Shown here piece by piece: positions 12,367-22,762 of a DNA stretch of 64,000 bases; position 1 is the first letter of the stretch; each line of letters starts with the position of its first letter. This DNA comes from Cryptomeria japonica (taxonomy: Eukaryota; Streptophyta; Pinopsida; Cupressales; Cupressaceae), in assembly GCF_030272615.1 (NCBI RefSeq), contig NC_081407.1, forward strand, positions 263,054,574 to 263,118,573, given 5' to 3'. Made by a program: the position numbers and the translations under genes. The notes under the pieces are model-generated. The model was not told the origin of the DNA. It worked only from the letters and a program-made list of their open reading frames with translations, and made no database searches.

Positions 12367-13249
12367 ATGGTGTCTTACAAGAAGGACAATCCGGTATTTG
12401 ATGGAACTGATCAATTTATTTGGAAGAGCCGCATAGAGTATCATTTGAGATGCATTGGTGAATCTTACTGGACTATTACAAGAACAAGTATATTATTCCT
12501 TCAAATGGACATTCTACTCTGGATGAGATAAATGAAGCTCAATATAATATTATGGCTAAGGAAGCATTGTTGAGTGCCTTGACAGATCTGAAATCACTAA
12601 TGTTATGGAATTGTAGACTGCTCATGAGATTTGGAAGAAGTTGTAAACTTTGTATGAAGGTGATATTTATGTGAAGATTGCTAAGTTTTAGAGCTTAAAG
12701 GGAAATTATGAGATGTTGAGGATGGGCAAAGATGAGAACATTACTTCTTTTATGCAGAAAGTGAATAAACTAGTGCACAATATTAGATGTGTCATTGGAA
12801 ATTTGGAATAATCAGATATTAGTGCTAAAGTTCTTAGATCCTTAACTGCATCCTACAAAAATAAAATTGTTGTGATTGAGGAGATCTAGACCATGACAAA
12901 TATGACCAAAGACATATTAATTGGTAAGTTATCAGCCTTTGAATTAAGTGAGCTCGGTGACTCCCATCCTAAAGTAGAATCTACATTCAAAGCCATTGTT
13001 TATAGAAAGGATAAGAAGAGATATGATCCAAGAGAAAGTTCTTTTAGGAGGATGTCAAGATATGAGAAAGAGATGAAGGAGATGGAAGAGGAAGAGGAAG
13101 AGAGAGAGCTTGAGGATCTTGAAGCATTGACTGCTAGGAGATTACCTAAAGGAGCCAATAAGTATGAAGGAAAGTTGCCTCCTAAATGTTTTTCATATAA
13201 TAAGATAAGACACTTTGCCTCAAGATGTCTGAAAAGAGTTCCTAAGTAA
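12367..13249 (+). pseudogene. gag: Copia Gag of element B
   Basis: It starts at ATG 12367, 42 bases after the primer site, with MVSYKKDNPVFDGTDQFIWK and RIEYHLRCIGE, the usual N-terminus of copia Gag. Frameshifts near 12480 and elsewhere break the middle (EINEAQYNIMAKEALLSAL, KVNKLVHNIRC still readable). The last part from 12893 is open: KDILIGKLSAFELSE, an acidic EEEEEERELEDLEALTARR tract, and a knuckle CFSYNKIRHFASRC in which the second Cys is Tyr and the Gly is Arg. It ends at TAA 13247-13249. Confidence 0.8.
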
Positions 13250-14700
13250 ACTTACAAGACTAAATTTCAAAAGAGATGTTATTATTTTGTTGATGAAGGT
13301 GTTTCAGATGATGAATCAAATAAAGGAAATACAAGTGATAATGAATGGGTGTTTATTGCTATCAAGGAAGATGATCTAATACCTACTGATTCTACTAGCT
13401 ACATGAATGTGGAAAGAGATTTTGTTGCACAAGTTGAAGAGAAAGATGAGTTGGTGATCGATATTGGATTCTCTCATCATATGATAGGTGATAAGAGTAA
13501 GTTTGTGAGGATAGAAAAGTATAAAGGTGGACTTGTGAAATTTGGAGATGACAAAGTTGGTATAATCCGTGGAAGAGGTTCTATTTCTCTTTATGCTAAG
13601 CACAATATTGATGATGTCTTGTATGTTGAAGGCCTAAAGCATAATCTTTTGAGTGTTGGACAGATGGTTGATAAGGATTATGATCTTCAGTTCAAGAATG
13701 GCAAGTGTAAAAACTTGAGTAGCTCCAAAATAGAGATTGCAACAAGGTACAAAGAGTAAAGATAATATCTTTCACTTGAGTAGCTCTGGTAAAATGTTTT
13801 TGATTTCTCAAGTTGATGAAAGTTGGTTGTGGCATAGGAGGATGTGTCATGCGAATTTTAATATCATTGTTAAGATAAGTTCTACTCAGGCTTTGAGAGA
13901 TCTTCCTAAGTTGATGAAACCTGCTAACCCTATGTGCAAAGAATGTCAATTGGGGAAAAAAACCAGAATATCTTTCAAAAGTAAGAAGCATTTTTCTAAT
14001 GGATTGTTAGATCTTGTCCATACTGATTTGTGTGGACCTTCTAGAGTTAGAATCTTGCAAGATAGATATTTCATGTTGTTGATTGGTGATTATTTAAGGA
14101 TGATGTGTCTTACTTTCTTAAGGGAGAAATCTTAAGCTTTAGAGAAGTTCAAGATTTTCAAAGCTATGGTTGAGACTGAGACATGTCTAAAGTTGAAGTG
14201 TCTAAGATCTTACAAAGGTGGAGAATTCATTTTCAGTGAGTTTAATGCATATTGTGAAGAGAATGGGATAAGAAGACAGTTGTCTACCTTGAGAACCCCT
14301 CAACAAAATGGTGTTGTGAAAAGGAAGAAAAAAACCATTCAGGAAGCTGCTAGGACTATGATGTTGCAAGGAAATGTTCTACATGTTTATTGGAGAGAAG
14401 TTGTGAGTATTGTTGTGTACACTCATAACCGAGTGCATATCAAAGATGATACCAGTAAGGCTCCTTATTAATTATGGTTTGGATGACATGCTCCTACTAT
14501 TAAATTTTTTAAATTTTTTGGAACTAAATGCTATATCAGAAGAGATGAAGATTTAGGGAAGTTTGATGCTAGATGTGATGAATTAATATTTCCTGGTTAT
14601 TCTACTAAAAGAAAGGCCTACTGATGTTATAACAAGAGATTGAGAAAGATAGTTAAGGGTGCTAATGTCAGAGTTGATGAAAGTAATGAGAGATAGATTA
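13250..14700 (+). pseudogene. pol: Copia protease and integrase of element B
   Basis: The frame from 13250 gives a linker, then a protease-like block with VIDIGFSHHMIGDKSKF where the active site should read DSG; the Ser is Ile. KHNIDDVLYVEGLKHNLLSV follows. From 13737 comes the integrase zinc region (WLWHRRMCHAN and CKECQLGK). The catalytic core has LLIGDYLRM in place of LLIDDYSRM and LRSYKGGEF in place of LRSDNGGEF, so both Asp residues are lost. The segment QQNGVVKRK also lacks the expected Glu. Stops follow at 14134 and 14469. Integration activity is not credible. Confidence 0.8.
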
Positions 14701-14984
14701 GATCTTGTGGATATGATTCCAATGATTAGAGTGATAGTGCAAACCAAGGAAAGCAACCGCAGACCCAAAATCAAGTTCACATGTTTCTAGTGAATTCAGA
14801 AAATCAAGGTGAATGAACTAGTGCAAGTGCAGAAGAGAGAACTCAAGAGTCTAAAAATCAAGAAAATATTAAGACTCCTAGGTATGTAAGGTAAAATCAT
14901 TATGAAAAATTAGATTATAGGAGATAGAAACAAAGGTGTTCAGACCAGGAGAAGAATTGCAAAAGATCAAGTTGAGTATTATTT

Positions 14985-15985
14985 TATTTATAAGATTGAA
15001 CCTAAAGATGTATATGAAGCTTGTAAATATGAACACTGGGTAAAAGTGATGGAAGAAGAATTGAATCAGATTGAAAAGAACAATACATGGATTCTTGTTC
15101 ACAAACCTAAAGATAAAAATGTAATAGGAACTAAATGGGTCTTTCGAAATAAACTAAATGAGAAAGGTGAAGTTGTTAGGAACAAAGTGAGACTTGTTTG
15201 TAAAGGATATTGTCAAATGGAAGGTGTTTATTTTGAGGAGACTTTTTCTCTGGTGGCAAGGATTGAAGTTGTTAGACTATTTCTTGCTTATGTTGCTTAT
15301 AAGGATTTCAAGGTGTATTAGATGGATGTCAAGTCCACATTCCTAAATGGAGAATTGGAAGAAGAGGTGTACATAGACCAACCAAATGGATTTCTATTAA
15401 GTGATCAAAGGGATATGGTGTGTTGGTTGAAGAAAGAATTGTATGGATTGAAGCAAGCGCCAAGAGCATGGTATGCTAGATTGTTGAAGTTTTTGTTGAT
15501 GACATTATTTTTGGAGGAAATGATATCTTGTGCAAAGAGTTTGCTAATGAGATGCAGAATGAGTTTGAGATGTCTATGATTGGAGAGATGAAATGTTTTT
15601 TGGGATTGCAAATTGCTCAGTAAGAAAATGGAATTTTTATATCACAATACAATTATGTGAAGGAATTATTGAAGAACTTTGGTTTTGATGATACAAAGCT
15701 AGTTGGAACTCTTATGGTGACTAGATGTAAGTTTACTAAGGATGATGATTCCCCTAAATAAAATTAAACCAGATACAAATATATGATTAGTGGATTATTA
15801 TATTTGACTTAGACTAGACCAGATATCATGAATGTTCTTTGTCTTGTTGCTAGATTTCAAGTTGATCCTATGGAATCTCATGTTGTAGCTATTAAGAGAA
15901 TCTTTAGATATCTGAAAGGAATTGTTGATTTTGGTTTATGGTATCCTAAAGATGATGATTTTACTTTGATTTCTTTTACTTAAGT
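14985..15985 (+). pseudogene. pol: Copia reverse transcriptase of element B, with internal deletion
   Basis: MEEELNQIEKNNTWILV, VIGTKWVFRNKLNEKGE and RLVCKGY start the domain. [20 protein letters not shown] holds the first catalytic Asp, just after a TAG that replaces Gln at 15319. [16 protein letters not shown] then jumps straight to a shifted [11 protein letters not shown]. Compared with the F copy (51058 onward), roughly 30 codons between the two motifs are gone. The frame continues with [28 protein letters not shown] and IKRIFRYLKG to the start of RNase H, where element C inserts at 15986. Confidence 0.8.
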
Positions 15986-17628
15986 TGATGCAAAGCATCA
16001 TGGAACCTCCCACAATCACATTGCTACTCATCATTCTTTCTTCTTCAAAACTCAACTCTTATTGTTTCACCTTCCTTCACTAGGCTTCACTAAGGTGCCC
16101 AAATAGATCTCTCAACCTCACCAACTTATTCCAACACTTCCTAGGGTCTCTACATACCATGTTCCAATTCTCTCAATAGGCTTCACTCACCCTATCAACT
16201 GGTTCCCTCACAAACCCTTACCCGGGTCCCTAAATAGGCCAATCCCTAGTAGCCTTGTTCAATGGATAATCTAAATTTTACTCAAAATAATTCCAAAATA
16301 CTTGACAAATAAATTTCATATTTGGATACCCTTTTTCAAGATATATAACATATCCCAAAACTAGGTATGACTCCTTTGGTTCATTTCCCCAAATCAATAC
16401 CCTCTGACCCTTGAACTAGGCCTAATTAGGCCACTTTTACAAAGCAACCACCCTAAGAACACAACCCAAAGACTTATAACCCAAAAATATTATTTCTTAT
16501 TGATGCCAAACCACAAATTTTCAAGGTTTTAATAGGTACCACATTCATCTACCAACTCAAACACAAAACCCTCATTTAGGAAGCCTATAAACTAGGGCTT
16601 TCTCAATCTCTCCCTTCCAATCATTTATTGACCCAAAAAAATGATCCAATATGATCCATGAATTTATAAACACAATCTAACATAAAATTCAACCCTTGTT
16701 CAAAGAAATTGCTCGATCCAATACATGACACCTCCAATGCTTGCATTCACACTCAACCCCTTACCCTAGGGTATCAACACTTCATCTCCATGTTATTTCC
16801 TGCACATAAATCATTAGAGACACATATAATACATTATTCCTGACCCATTCCACAAGCCACATTAACCACATAAAGTGGAATGGGTAACATTTGCATTTTG
16901 GCTATCAAAACCCTTCACAAAATTATTAACACACTGCTGCTACATGGCAATCAATTATAAAGGCAAAAAAAGAATGAATTAAACCTCCAAATCAATGTAT
17001 AAAGAGTTTTAAGATGTTTCCCTATCACTACCTATGCAAATCTGATCAAATATGGTCTTGTACGAACTATTTCTATCAAAGCAAAGTTCAGATTTCACAT
17101 AAATCTACAGTAAAACCGTCTGTATTCTATTATTAGAGGTTTGCTCTTACATGTATTACACTCCTTTCTTTGAAAAATACTTTTCTCAGCATGTAAATGG
17201 ACATTAAATACTTTTTAGACCCTCTCTTTCCTTCCTCAAACTCCCTAACTGTCCTCTTAACCAACTAATTGTTGGGATGACAATTTTGAATTTGCCAACT
17301 TTTACAACTTTAGACTTGTCTTTATTTCTAACTCATGACCACAAGATGAATACATCTAGAATATTTGTGACAAAATGACTCAAATACATGAATTTTCCCT
17401 TGGTCTCTCACATTTGACCATATTAACCCAAATTTATAACTTTACATACTTGACATCACACTTCACAATATTTGAGTAACTTGACTCTAGGATTTGAACC
17501 ATTACATTATTGACCTTTATAGGTCATATTGGACCAATCTAGATCATAAAATTTCCTTATTACATTGTATCAAACTCATCATGATCATTTCATCAATGAG
17601 GTCTCATTGGACCTTGAGGGCTCCTGCA
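15986..17628 (-). repeat. 3' LTR of C
   Basis: The plus strand starts TGATGCAAAGCATCATGG and ends GGGCTCCTGCA; it aligns along its length with 28651-30293. In element orientation it opens TGCAGGAGCCC. A purine-rich tract (GAGGTGGGGAGTATGG on the minus strand, 17629-17644) sits just inside it and is the likely polypurine tract. Confidence 0.85.
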
Positions 17629-17644
17629 CCATACTCCCCACCTC

Positions 17645-17867
17645 AAATATTTCCAATTCTCTTGGAAATGAAGTACCTCCAAAATAAACAAATATATAAA
17701 CATGCACCATCTTTCCCTTGTAGTGTTCTCATCTTCACCTTAGGTTTGTATTTGTCTTTCTCTTTAAGGCTTATCCTTTCTTTGTCTCTTGTACCCCTCA
17801 TTGCTTCTTTTCCCACTCGAATATTCTCCTCCATGCTCTGTTTAGGCTACTTCCATATGCTCTCTAT
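17645..17867 (-). other. Short 3' untranslated stretch of C
   Basis: It lies between the env-like frame and the polypurine tract. No gene is seen. Confidence 0.5.
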
Positions 17868-18698
17868 CTAACCTGCATCTTCACACATGCCAAAACATCT
17901 AATACTTTGACTCTTTCCCTTTATCTTCACTCTCGATTTCCTATTCATTAGCAAAATCAACAAAACCAAGAAGCAATAGCATGCCCCTTCCACCATCTGA
18001 CTTCTACCAACATCCATCATCTTCACCATGTTTGGAATCTCTATCACAACAACATACATCTGCAAAACAATCAAAATTATCACCCAAAGACAACTCATAG
18101 TCTTATCATCATCATCTTTTACCTTCATGCTAAGAGAACTCACACTTTCACTAGCCTTGTCATGGCCCATCATCATCTTATCAACCAACTCAACTTCCTT
18201 TACCAACTCATTCCTCATCTCATGTCATTCTTCTTGGCATACCAACTCTCTATCCAACTTCAAGGCTACATCATTATCCTCACAATTCACTATCATAGGG
18301 GTACTTTCTTGTACTATACCCTTTACCCCATCCAAAGGACATTCCATTGTCCCAATCAAAATCACTTTTGAATACTCAAACCCTTCAAGACTTGATTCCT
18401 TGTTGTCATCTACCTCTGTCTCAACTCTTAGAATCTCTTTGTCCTAAGGTTCATCATCTTCCTCACAAACTAACTACTGCTCTTTTCTCTCGTGCCCTTC
18501 CAATGGACAACTTACCATTCCTCTAACATCTTTATCCTCTTCTAGGATCTTTGTCTCAACTTCATACCCATCTTCCCTATCAACATCACCCTTTATCAAA
18601 CCATCCTCCACTTTCTCTATTAGTAAATCAATTTTATCTTCTACTATGACCTCTCTAGGCCATCCTTGCCTTGTTATTGGCAATACACCAACACTCAC
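17868..18698 (-). pseudogene. Env-like frame with membrane segments (element C)
   Basis: Three in-frame stops (18474 TAG, 18444 TAG, 18225 TGA) divide what is otherwise one continuous minus-strand frame. The N-terminal half is strongly acidic (VEDKIDLLIEKVEDGLIKGD, EVETKILEEDKDV). The C-terminal half has CLWVIILIVLQMYVVVIEI and, after a short loop, YCFLVLLILLMNRKSR: two hydrophobic segments, the second with a basic stop-transfer end. Its place just before the polypurine tract and 3' LTR is where plant gypsy elements keep an env-like gene. No signal peptide is clear because the start is uncertain. Resemblance is by position and topology only. Confidence 0.5.
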
Positions 18699-18950
18699 TC
18701 AAATTTTATTCTCTTCTTATATATACCTTTGACTTATCTGCACCACAATCTTTCACATCATATAATTGACATGTTGCACATCCTATCAATGGACTCTTCA
18801 TATGCACAATCTCACTTTTCTCCTCCTCAAGGATTTCTTCCTTGTTCTCCTTCACTTCATACAACTCTTTGCTTCTCCTTCCTGCAAATTAGACTCTACC
18901 TTATCTTCTTCAAGCCTAGAAGTGGCATCTATCTCTGTCTTTTATGTAAA
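18699..18950 (-). other. Decayed coding-like stretch upstream of the env-like frame
   Basis: Minus-strand fragments such as KSPLIGCATCQLYDVKDCG and LEEDKVESNLQEGEAKSCMK can be read in shifted frames. They may be the upstream part of the env-like gene. No family is recognised. Confidence 0.35.
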
Positions 18951-18962
18951 GCTCTGATGCCA
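18951..18962 (-). other. Primer-site-like string beside LTR D
   Basis: The minus strand reads TTGGCATCAGAGC-like sequence, one base from the initiator-Met site. It marks the primer-site side of the LTR fragment D. Confidence 0.5.
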
Positions 18963-19826
18963 ATAGCTAACAAGATGAGAGGGGGGGGGGGGGGTGAATA
19001 ATACAAGCTTAACCTTCCATAAAATCAATAGATTCAACCTCGGTAACTTATACTTCAATATAACCAAAAACTGCTAAACATGCTAACTCATAAACACATA
19101 ATCATCATAACACATATAACACTAGATTTAATGTGGAAAACCAAATAGGGAAAAACCATTGTGGGATTTCGAACCCACTAAGAAATATACCCTTCTAGAG
19201 TATGCTCGATTAAAAGCAAATCCTGTTAAATATTACAAACACATTGCTAGATGTGACCCGGTTAAGGGATTTCCCTTAGATCTGTTAGGATCTTCACTTT
19301 GTTAGAAGTGACCTTGTCAAAGGATTTCAAACACTCATTTAGAATGTTACCTTGCTAGAGGATTTACAAATAAGACTGTTAGGTCCACTCGGTTAAGAGA
19401 TTTTCTGTCACTTTACAAAATAACATTAATAAAAATATATCTACAACTTCACATCTAAAATGCTAAAGCAGATTCTTATTTTCTCAAAACAATCTTGTCA
19501 TAATACTTATCGAATCCCTTGATGGGCTTGCTAGGCTTCTCAATCTATTCTTCAATCAGATCTTCAAGCTTCTAAGTTCGGTAAACATTCCTGTAGCATC
19601 ACTGTGCATACATTTGCCCGCATATGGTGTGCATTAACAATTCCTTATTTATAAACAATTTCTAACCACTTAATCTCCTTGATCACATTTCCCATGATCA
19701 ATCTTAGCCATCAGATCATCAAACTTGACTAGGTTCAATGTATCCTTCGGTCTGAAAACATTTTACCTCACCTTGGAACTTGCATTCCCTCCTAGGAACT
19801 TGTGCTAGGTTATTATAGTTCAATCT
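18963..19826 (-). repeat. LTR D, first part
   Basis: It begins after the primer-like string with ATGAGA and a run of 14 G (18981-18994), then the usual LTR text (GTGGAAAACC, AGGGAAAAACCA and repeated GTTAGGA/CCCGGTTAAGGGATTT blocks). Element E splits it at 19827; it resumes at 27485. The combined length is about 1.4 kb. Confidence 0.65.
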
Positions 19827-20963
19827 TCTTGGCATTTTTTATGTTTATGTTGTGATTTTCATTGATGGACACACACTTGCATTGAGATCCCCTTTATATG
19901 TATGAGTTAGAGCACAACCGGTATTTGTTCCAATTGGTATGTTGTATTATAGTCTTTAGACTATTGATGTTTTGCAGAATATGTTTCTCGGTCTGAAGTG
20001 GCATGTTGACCTCAAGCAGTTCATAGACCCCAAGTGGTACGAGGGATTAAAGCGGAATAACACATTTTTACTAGTCCTCATTTTTGTCAAACTAGAAACC
20101 GACATTTTGTATGAACCAGTAATACTCTGTGATGAGTTACCAACCGACATTTTGTGATGAGTTACCATCCATCGATTGTTTGACGGTGCCAACACCTAAA
20201 CGGTGCCTTTTTGTGTCATGGTACCAAGTATGTCTAGGTTCATTGAACTTAGGAAATTGTTATGTAATCCTATTGGACTGACATGAAATCAGATTCCTTT
20301 ATAAGAACATCATATCTAGGGTTTTAGGTGGTTGATGTGGATATAGTGAAAGTTTATGTTGTTTCTAGGGTTTAAGATGATAGAGGAGTTGGAGAGAATA
20401 TGAATGTGTAGAAGACTGAAGTAATTGTGGAGTGCATTAGGAACAAGCTATCAAGGATCTAACCAAGCAGTCTGTCTTACTAGCTAGATCAAACACTTGT
20501 TGATTACTCACATCTTTGACAAGTCTGTAGCCCTTAACTAGGTAGGCCTAAAATCCTTTTGTAAATCCTCTAACAAGGTGATTCACATCTGTGGATCTAA
20601 AATCCTCTAGCAAGGTAGTCTTTAATTAGACTTATCTACTAACAAAGATTGAGATTCCTAACAGGATCTATTCTGATAAAGAACATTGTAAGACCTTAAC
20701 CGATCTAGTTCCTATTCTGCAGATAGTTACATGTGAGTTCTATCTCACCGTGGTTTTTTCCCATTTGGGTTTCCATGTCAAAATCTCTTGTGTTATGGTG
20801 TTTTTGCTTTTGTTGGTGAATGCATTATTAGCTATTTGGTTTGCATGTGTGTTAATTGGTTTGTCTGCTAAACTATTTTACTAGTTTACTATTAGTCTTG
20901 CAAAGTGTTTAAGTGCAGAGATTTTTGGTATACTAATTCACCCCCCCATCTTTGTATTCATCA
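19827..20963 (+). repeat. 5' LTR of E
   Basis: It starts TCTTGGCATTTTTTATG (TG changed to TC) and ends TGTATTCATCA. It aligns without length change to 26343-27479; in a 195-base stretch from 20161 I count about nine differences, mostly transitions. A C run (20939-20947) lies shortly before the end. Confidence 0.92.
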
Positions 20964-20965
20964 AT

Positions 20966-20978
20966 TGGTATCAGAGCC
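20966..20978 (+). other. Primer binding site of E
   Basis: TGGTATCAGAGCC, complementary to initiator-Met tRNA, two bases after the LTR end. Confidence 0.9.
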
Positions 20979-21013
20979 TACCTTTCTATAAGTTTAATCA
21001 CTTGGAAAGAGAT

Positions 21014-22311
21014 ATGGGGAATACTCTACAAGGGAACTTACACATCGACTCACTCAGTCTGAGCAAGCCTATGATGATCTTATGGTCAAATACAAGGCAT
21101 CTCAAGCAAAAAGGAGAGAAAATGCTGAAAAGCTAATGGAGCTATCTGAAAATAGTTCTTTAGATGAAGCAGCCATGGAAGCTCTAATTGCAAAAGTAAA
21201 TAAGTTGAATGAATCAAACTCCAACCTAAGAAAGGAGTTGGAAGGACTAACTATCTAGATGTGTCAAGAGCTTGAGAACCGAAGGAAAGCTAAAGATCTG
21301 GTGAAAGAAAGAGATCATGAGATCTCCAAGATGAAACAAGAGATCAGTGCCCTAACTACTCAACTCCATGCAAGCAAAGTGGAAAAGGAAGACATGCAAG
21401 GAGAACTGAACATTGCCATCTCTGAGAATGAAAACCTGTTGGAAACAAATGCTTCTATTTCCAAAGAACTCTTTGAGTCAAAGGAATTACTTTCTAAGTT
21501 CAACAAGAGTACTGTCAAGCTAGAGAAAAAGCTTGAATCTACCAAACCGTTCAAGAATACCAAAGGACTTGGTTATTCCGGTCATGAGGAAGGTGAGACC
21601 TCTGGTACAAATGCTGGAACCTTAGGTACAAATGCTGGAACCTCAAAGAAACAACTGACATCAAAGGATAAAGGTAAGAAAAAGTTTAAACCTATTTTCT
21701 TTAACTGTCTTAAAGAAGGACATACTGCAAATGTGTGTAGGAGTAAGGCTTACAACAATTTTCCTTATTTCCTAAATGATAAGCCTAGATCTTATAGATT
21801 CAATGGTAACTATTATGCATGCAACAAGTATGGTCATAGAGCATTTGAATGTAGGTTAGTTATGAACAACAATGATAGATATCCTCAGAGGACCCAAGGA
21901 ACTGGTCCTAAACCTTTTGTGAACCAGAATCACAACTAGTTTAATGCCTTCAATCATTAGCAAAAAAGCGGTGGCTATCAAGCGGCAACCAGATGAAGAG
22001 AAAACTGAATGGTTTGTCATGGTCATGGTCACACTATTGCAACATGTAGTAGGAAGAATGGAAACATGAACAATGGACCTTGGAGAGAACCTAGATTGGT
22101 CTGCTATCACTACAACAAACCAGGTCACATTGCTAGATTCTGTAGATCATGAAAGAACATATCTGATGATATACTGGTCACTTCGAAAGGAAACATTGAT
22201 TTTGACATTGTTCAAGAAGACATGAACAAAACTTGGAAGAAGAAACCAGCAGTGTTACAAGAGGAACCAATTTCTGCACCTAGTGTGGAAATCACAGAAC
22301 TAACAAACTAA
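21014..22311 (+). pseudogene. ORF1 of E: coiled-coil and multiple zinc-knuckle protein
   Basis: ATG 21014 corresponds to MGEYTLRELTQ in E', but E has lost one G after the ATG, so the frame shifts at once; the true frame is open from about 21070. Residues to about 200 form a charged coiled coil (VNKLNESNSNLRKELEGL, KERDHEISKMKQEISAL). Gly/Thr-rich repeats (GTNAGTLGTNAGT) precede the knuckles: FFNCLKEGHTANVC (first Cys is Phe), CYACNKYGHRAFEC, a third whose first Cys is now TGA (MVCHGHGHTIATC), and CYHYNKPGHIARFC. Stops are at 21256, 21937, 21958, 21994, 22006 and 22150. The end at 22309-22311 (EITELTN) matches E'. Role inferred: RNA packaging in place of a normal Gag. Confidence 0.75.
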
Positions 22312-22762
22312 GCTTCAGAAAAGCTTAGGGGGAGCAAACGGTGAAATGTTTTCAAACCCCCAATTTACACTAGTAAAAGACCTTAACTAGTATGTGATAC
22401 ATATCATCTAGTAGAAGACCTGAAATGGTAAAAATGCAAATTAGGGTTTACGCCCTAATTGAGGAGTATTAATTGTGGTAGGTGAGAAATATGCTTAAAA
22501 GGATTTTTCAAATCATTTCTCACTATCAGTTTTCGAGCGAAGAAAAGTTTTCCAAAGAGAAGAGCAATGAAAAGGTGATTTGAGCTGAGACTTTGAGAAA
22601 TTGAGAAATCGCGAAGGAGATTCAAATTCAAACAGCAAACGGTCAAGTGGAGAACACAAAGTGGTGATTCATCAATCAACAGAGTGTGAAGTGAAGGAGA
22701 ATCTGCAAGCCCTAAATTTGCGTGTTTTAAAAGGTATTTCTTGAGAACTTAAAATTTCTATC
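22312..22762 (+). other. Spacer between ORF1 and ORF2 of E
   Basis: Non-coding; it matches 406-848 of E'. It opens with an AG-rich tract (CTTAGGGGGAGCAAAC, 22325-22340) that looks like a second copy of the polypurine signal. Confidence 0.6.
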
